From Mansonella perstans (lineage: Eukaryota > Nematoda > Chromadorea > Rhabditida > Onchocercidae): a DNA stretch of 64,000 nucleotides. The notes beneath the pieces are model-generated. The model saw only the letters and a program-made list of their open reading frames with translations, had not been told where the DNA came from and did no database searches. This document shows, piece after piece, positions 60,501 through 64,000 of this stretch. The translations under genes and the position numbers were made by a program. Each line of letters opens with the position of its first letter. Positions within the stretch are counted from its first letter, which is position 1. The DNA lies in the NCBI GenBank assembly GCA_037074765.1, contig JBAMDO010000041.1, forward strand, positions 62,001-126,000, in the 5' to 3' direction.

Positions 60501-62461
60501 ATCGTACCAAAGAACAATTGATTATGCTAGGACATGAAATGTATATTTACTTCAGCTTCATTTTTTGGTTATTTAAATTGGCAATCAATTATTCGTCTAA
60601 TATACAGCGTCTCCACGTTTCTCCGAAGGCTGCAGAGTATAAATGCGTCATAATTTAAATTTTTCATTCAAAATCTACTACTAATCATTTTTATTTACTC
60701 CGTATGTATTATATAAGTAGAGCATAAACAAGTGTTTGTGTGTAAATAGCGGATCAGCTGTAAACTCGGTGAGTCGCACGTCTAGATAATGTTTTATGAA
60801 TATCAGAAAAACACAGTGCGGGTAATTTATACCTTTTAATTTATAGGTCAAGGTTGAATTTGTAATTTCAATCAAGTAGGTACAAAAAATGTGACTAATG
60901 GGGCTTTGGAATGTCTAGATGTAGCGGTTCATTTTAACGGTAGCGGTACGAATGGCAAACTAAACTTTTTATTGACAAAAGTTGTTTTGAGCAAGCTCTC
61001 GAAATAGTTAATTATTTTCATTGGGCTGTCACCACTATTTTGCACTTTTCAATTACCATAAGTATCACCGATTCATTAGCTACCAAATATTGTTTACGTT
61101 GAATTCTGTATATCTTAAGTGGAAATATGAATAACGCTTTTTAATAGTTATGGATATTTACTACCAGGCGGTATTTCAGTTGCTTTATCAGGTGCAGTAA
61201 TCTTTTTTTCTTGAATAAATGCAACAAAATGATGATGGAAGAAGAAAATAAAATATCTAATCTATCATTAGCCTATAGCTGTTTCATCAATAAAATTAAA
61301 AAAGAAGGTGCGTTTAATGTAACTATAAGATCTTATCCCCATTCAATGATTGGAAAATTATTTCTTACATCAACAAATTAAATTTTATTCTCATTGCAAT
61401 TTATTTTCATAATTTCATGCAAGCAAGAAATTGCTTTTTCCTTTTATGACCTGCTGGCTAAATAATGTGCTTGTTCAAATACAAGATTTAAATTACTGCA
61501 GCTGAATTTCCAAAATACAACCTTTTTATTTTTGCTAACAATTAACATGTTTTAAATTTGCTATTTGTTCAGAACTGTAAACACACAATGAAAAACAAAC
61601 AATTAAACAAATCAGCAGGAAAAAAGGTAAACAGATGAATAAAATAAAGAGGATAAACAGGTAAACAGGTGAACAACTGCTACTTAAACGACTGTGTACG
61701 GACAAACTCACAATCGGATGTATGGCAAAATAGTCGAATTTAAGTGAAATTTAAATAAATTTTAACCTTTTAACTTTAAGCATCAATATAATGAGCCTTT
61801 TTTTCCTTCCACCTCAATACAATACTATCCATTCATTAATTTACTATTTTGAATTTACTCGAGTGATTTCAATTACGAAAATTTCTCTTTTATTGTTATT
61901 TAACATCTTTCATTGAATTATCACCACTTATTACTTTCAATCAACCAAATCTACCTGGAAGTAATTGTTTCAATTTTCGAAAATTACTTATCATTTCGTG
62001 AATCTGCTGGAGTTATTGACTCGAAAATTTGTTTGATGAAGGCCACATTAACATAGAACAGTGAATTTCCTTCATTTTTTGTTTTTCTCTTTAATCTACC
62101 AACATTTTAAGTAGTAAAGTCGTGAATTGTGGTTAAAGTGAAAATTTCAAGTATTCATTGCTATTTTAGTTCAAAAAAGAATTGAAATAACAATTTAATT
62201 TTGTAAGCGATACTGATTTTGACCGTTATTTAGATTTTCAAAATGAAACTTGAAAATTTTAATGTGTTTAAATTATCTCTTTCTTTCTTTCTGGCAAATA
62301 TCTTTCATTGTTATCGATTCGATAAATGAAAGATGTTTGAGGACACTTGTTTTTCATAGTATTTAAGAGATGATTCTTTTTTTTCCACCACAGTTATCCA
62401 AGAACAATAAATTCGCCCCACAAGGACTGAATTACTTAAGACAAGAAGCTCCGAATCACCA
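57518..62461. other. Gene-poor stretch with decayed coding-like fragments
   Basis: No open frame longer than about 65 codons. Short segments look like former coding sequence, for example plus-strand pieces around 58050-58190 (VLIFAKVGIHHTIDHAAGWP) and 58360-58505 (DIWSLKEHQQDQYYLDSVIY), each ended by stops and needing frameshifts to connect. Their origin is not recognised; a broken gene or transposon copy is possible. A 27-base T run lies at about 57111-57137, inside SRR1 intron 3, not in this stretch. Confidence 0.4.
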
Positions 62462-62692
62462 ATGACAAGAAGCATTTGTCGACTATCGTCTTACTTCATC
62501 ACATGTTCGGTGGAGAATATCCGTGATGGGAATGTGAGAAATTTTATTTCACAAAAGTTTGAAAATAGAAATGAAATGGAATTAAAGTTTCTCGAGAAGA
62601 AAGAGATTACAGCAGTAAAAGCGATCAGAAATGAGGTCATTCTTTTTTTCTGCTCAATTTTTTTCACTGTAAGTACGTATTTTCAATTATAA
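62462..62692 (+). CDS. Doubtful short ORF
   Basis: 76 codons starting MTRSICRLSSYFITC. A charged centre (NRNEMELKFLEKKEITAVKA) is followed by a possible donor (AATGAG, GTCATT) at about 62634, after which the frame turns hydrophobic as introns do. It may be the first exon of a gene running right, perhaps to the frame at 63120-63392. No family resemblance. Confidence 0.2.
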   Translation: MTRSICRLSSYFITCSVENIRDGNVRNFISQKFENRNEMELKFLEKKEITAVKAIRNEVILFFCSIFFTVSTYFQL

Positions 62693-63119
62693 AATTAAAA
62701 TTTGTTTGACATTTGGGTTAGTAAATTTTGTGTATTAAGAAAATTGGCGCAAATCATTTTAACAGTCATTGTTATATTTCAGAGTTTTTTGTAAAACGTT
62801 GTGTGCTTAGAAACATTACCGTTTATTCAGTTATTGAAATGATTGTTGATTTTAAATTGATTTCAAGATCATTGACTTCGCACTTCAGATTTCCGGTTTT
62901 TCCTTTCAGTCTTGCTCCTCATATATCCTTGACCTCTTATCCTTTTTGCCAGCTTCTGCTAAACTATTTACAAAAAACGAAAGCAGCTTGTTTGTTGTGA
63001 TTTTTTCTGCTGTGCTGCAGAAGCTTTTTTTGTGATACGCGCCAAATTTTTCTTTGGGAATTTTAAGTAAAAGTTTTTGTGAAAAGCACTTCAAAATTAA
63101 TTCAAAATCCACGTAAAAA

Positions 63120-63392
63120 ATGGCGTTTTTTCTGTTTTCGTACAGTTTGCATATCGTTGTGAGTGACAATTGGCTCGGAATTCGAAAAATTCTTGATATT
63201 TTTATTCCAAATTTTCACGCTTTGTCTATTTCAATAATTCGCAACATCGAGTTACATCATGATCTTAGCGAGTGTAATAGCCTGTCACTGTCACCGTTTT
63301 CTGATGATAACATTCTGCATACCTCATCAACTGCTCTTAATCATGAAATAGTTGATTGGTTTGCTGAAAACACATTTTGTAATGAGTTTTAG
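63120..63392 (+). CDS. Doubtful short ORF with hydrophobic N-terminus
   Basis: 90 codons, AAAATGGCG start context, beginning MAFFLFSYSLHIVVSDNW and ending in an acidic/Asn-rich tail (VDWFAENTFCNEF). It could be a small secreted or anchored protein. There is no recognised domain, and the composition does not clearly differ from chance in this AT-rich DNA. Confidence 0.2.
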   Translation: MAFFLFSYSLHIVVSDNWLGIRKILDIFIPNFHALSISIIRNIELHHDLSECNSLSLSPFSDDNILHTSSTALNHEIVDWFAENTFCNEF

Positions 63393-63821
63393 AAATTCCA
63401 ATCTTTTATAAAAGTTTTCTGGTAAAATCGTAAATGAATTTACATTTGGAGTCAAGCAAATTCTATTGTATGTCTGACCGTTTCTTAGACATTTTATGTT
63501 TAATTATCAACAGCCAATCATCTTCTATATTTTTCGTATAAAACTAGTTGTGCACTTTATTTCAACTAATTTATGCACCCTTTATTAAGAATGCCAATTT
63601 TGGTTTGTTAATTATGATCGCTTTATTTATTTATTGCAAAGCATTATTGAGCAAATCACGCATCAATGAAAGTCACGACTCGGAAAGTTATTTGATATAA
63701 GTTGGAGAATCGGTTCCTCTCAGACTTTTTGATCTGATAAATGCGATCTATCAATGAAAAGATTATCATTGGCGCGTGCAATAACCGAAGACGATGCTTC
63801 CAAAAACTTGTTTATTAAGCT

Positions 63822-63923
63822 TTAGAACAGAAACAATTTTGACAAATAACTTCGCAGTTTTTCGTCACACGGAAGAGCGACGAGTTGCCTTTGGTCACTC
63901 AAACGTAAAATAATTAAAATGGA
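63822..63923 (-). other. Candidate 3'-terminal exon of a gene leaving the right edge
   Basis: On the minus strand an open stretch reads RLSDQRQLVALPCDEKLRSY, then LSKLFLF and a TAA stop (63822-63824). The complement of AATAAA lies at 63811-63816, just past the stop. The segment is richer in GC than its surroundings. No clear acceptor is visible inside the window, so this is weak. Confidence 0.2.
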
Positions 63924-64000
63924 ATAATGACTAGTAATAATAACTAACTGTAATTATATTTCCGAAAAAAAATTTTACAAGAAATGACATTTCCAGTTCT

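Noticed and set aside
57518..64000. Possible Wolbachia-derived nuclear insert in the AT-rich right end
   Set aside because: I recognised no bacterial gene fragment, and the traces seen are too short to assign; only a database search could decide.
1..64000. CRISPR arrays, tRNA, rRNA or spliced-leader RNA genes
   Set aside because: Looked for clover-leaf, regularly spaced repeats and known conserved cores; none was evident by eye.

Overview
This is an AT-rich animal nuclear DNA window, with intron-split genes, very short 3' splice motifs and acceptor AGs only 1-4 nt before several start codons. That last pattern is typical of spliced-leader trans-splicing in nematodes. Base composition, gene content and intron sizes fit a parasitic nematode of the filarial type; this is an inference. 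I see no bacterial genes, CRISPR array, intact transposon, tRNA or rRNA gene.

Layout. 1-19.3 kb is mostly non-coding and full of microsatellites, minisatellites and hairpins. The exception is two minus-strand terminal exons (2.34-2.88 kb) that read as the C-terminus of a TSC-22/Bunched-type leucine-zipper protein; a few candidate upstream exons lie between 7 and 15 kb. 19.3-30.3 kb (+) holds a complete 26-exon gene of 1597 codons for a BAZ2-type chromatin protein: TAM/MBD, DDT, WHIM1, WHIM2, two PHD fingers and a bromodomain. 30.3-34.0 kb is a convergent intergenic gap. From 34.0 to 55.4 kb the genes run on the minus strand: a compact DBF4 (regulatory subunit of the CDC7 kinase), an unnamed multi-pass membrane protein with a hydrophilic tail, the complex I subunit NDUFA10/nuo-4, a MADF-BESS putative transcription factor, and a small two-helix membrane ORF. 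A divergent promoter with three palindromic TGATAA repeats (55.7-55.84 kb) precedes an SRR1-like gene (+, 55.84-57.5 kb). 57.5-64 kb holds only weak or decayed coding traces.

I rebuilt the gene models by hand by matching splice phase. Five of them (BAZ2, DBF4, NDUFA10, MADF-BESS, SRR1-like) close in frame from ATG to stop across every exon. This is strong internal evidence, but no transcript data were available. Two of the introns need a GC donor instead of GT, and one appears to be only 46 nt long.

The genes do not form one pathway. BAZ2 and MADF-BESS are chromatin or transcription factors, DBF4 drives the start of DNA replication, and NDUFA10 is part of mitochondrial respiration. No shared role is implied beyond proximity and, for the minus-strand group, possible co-transcription.
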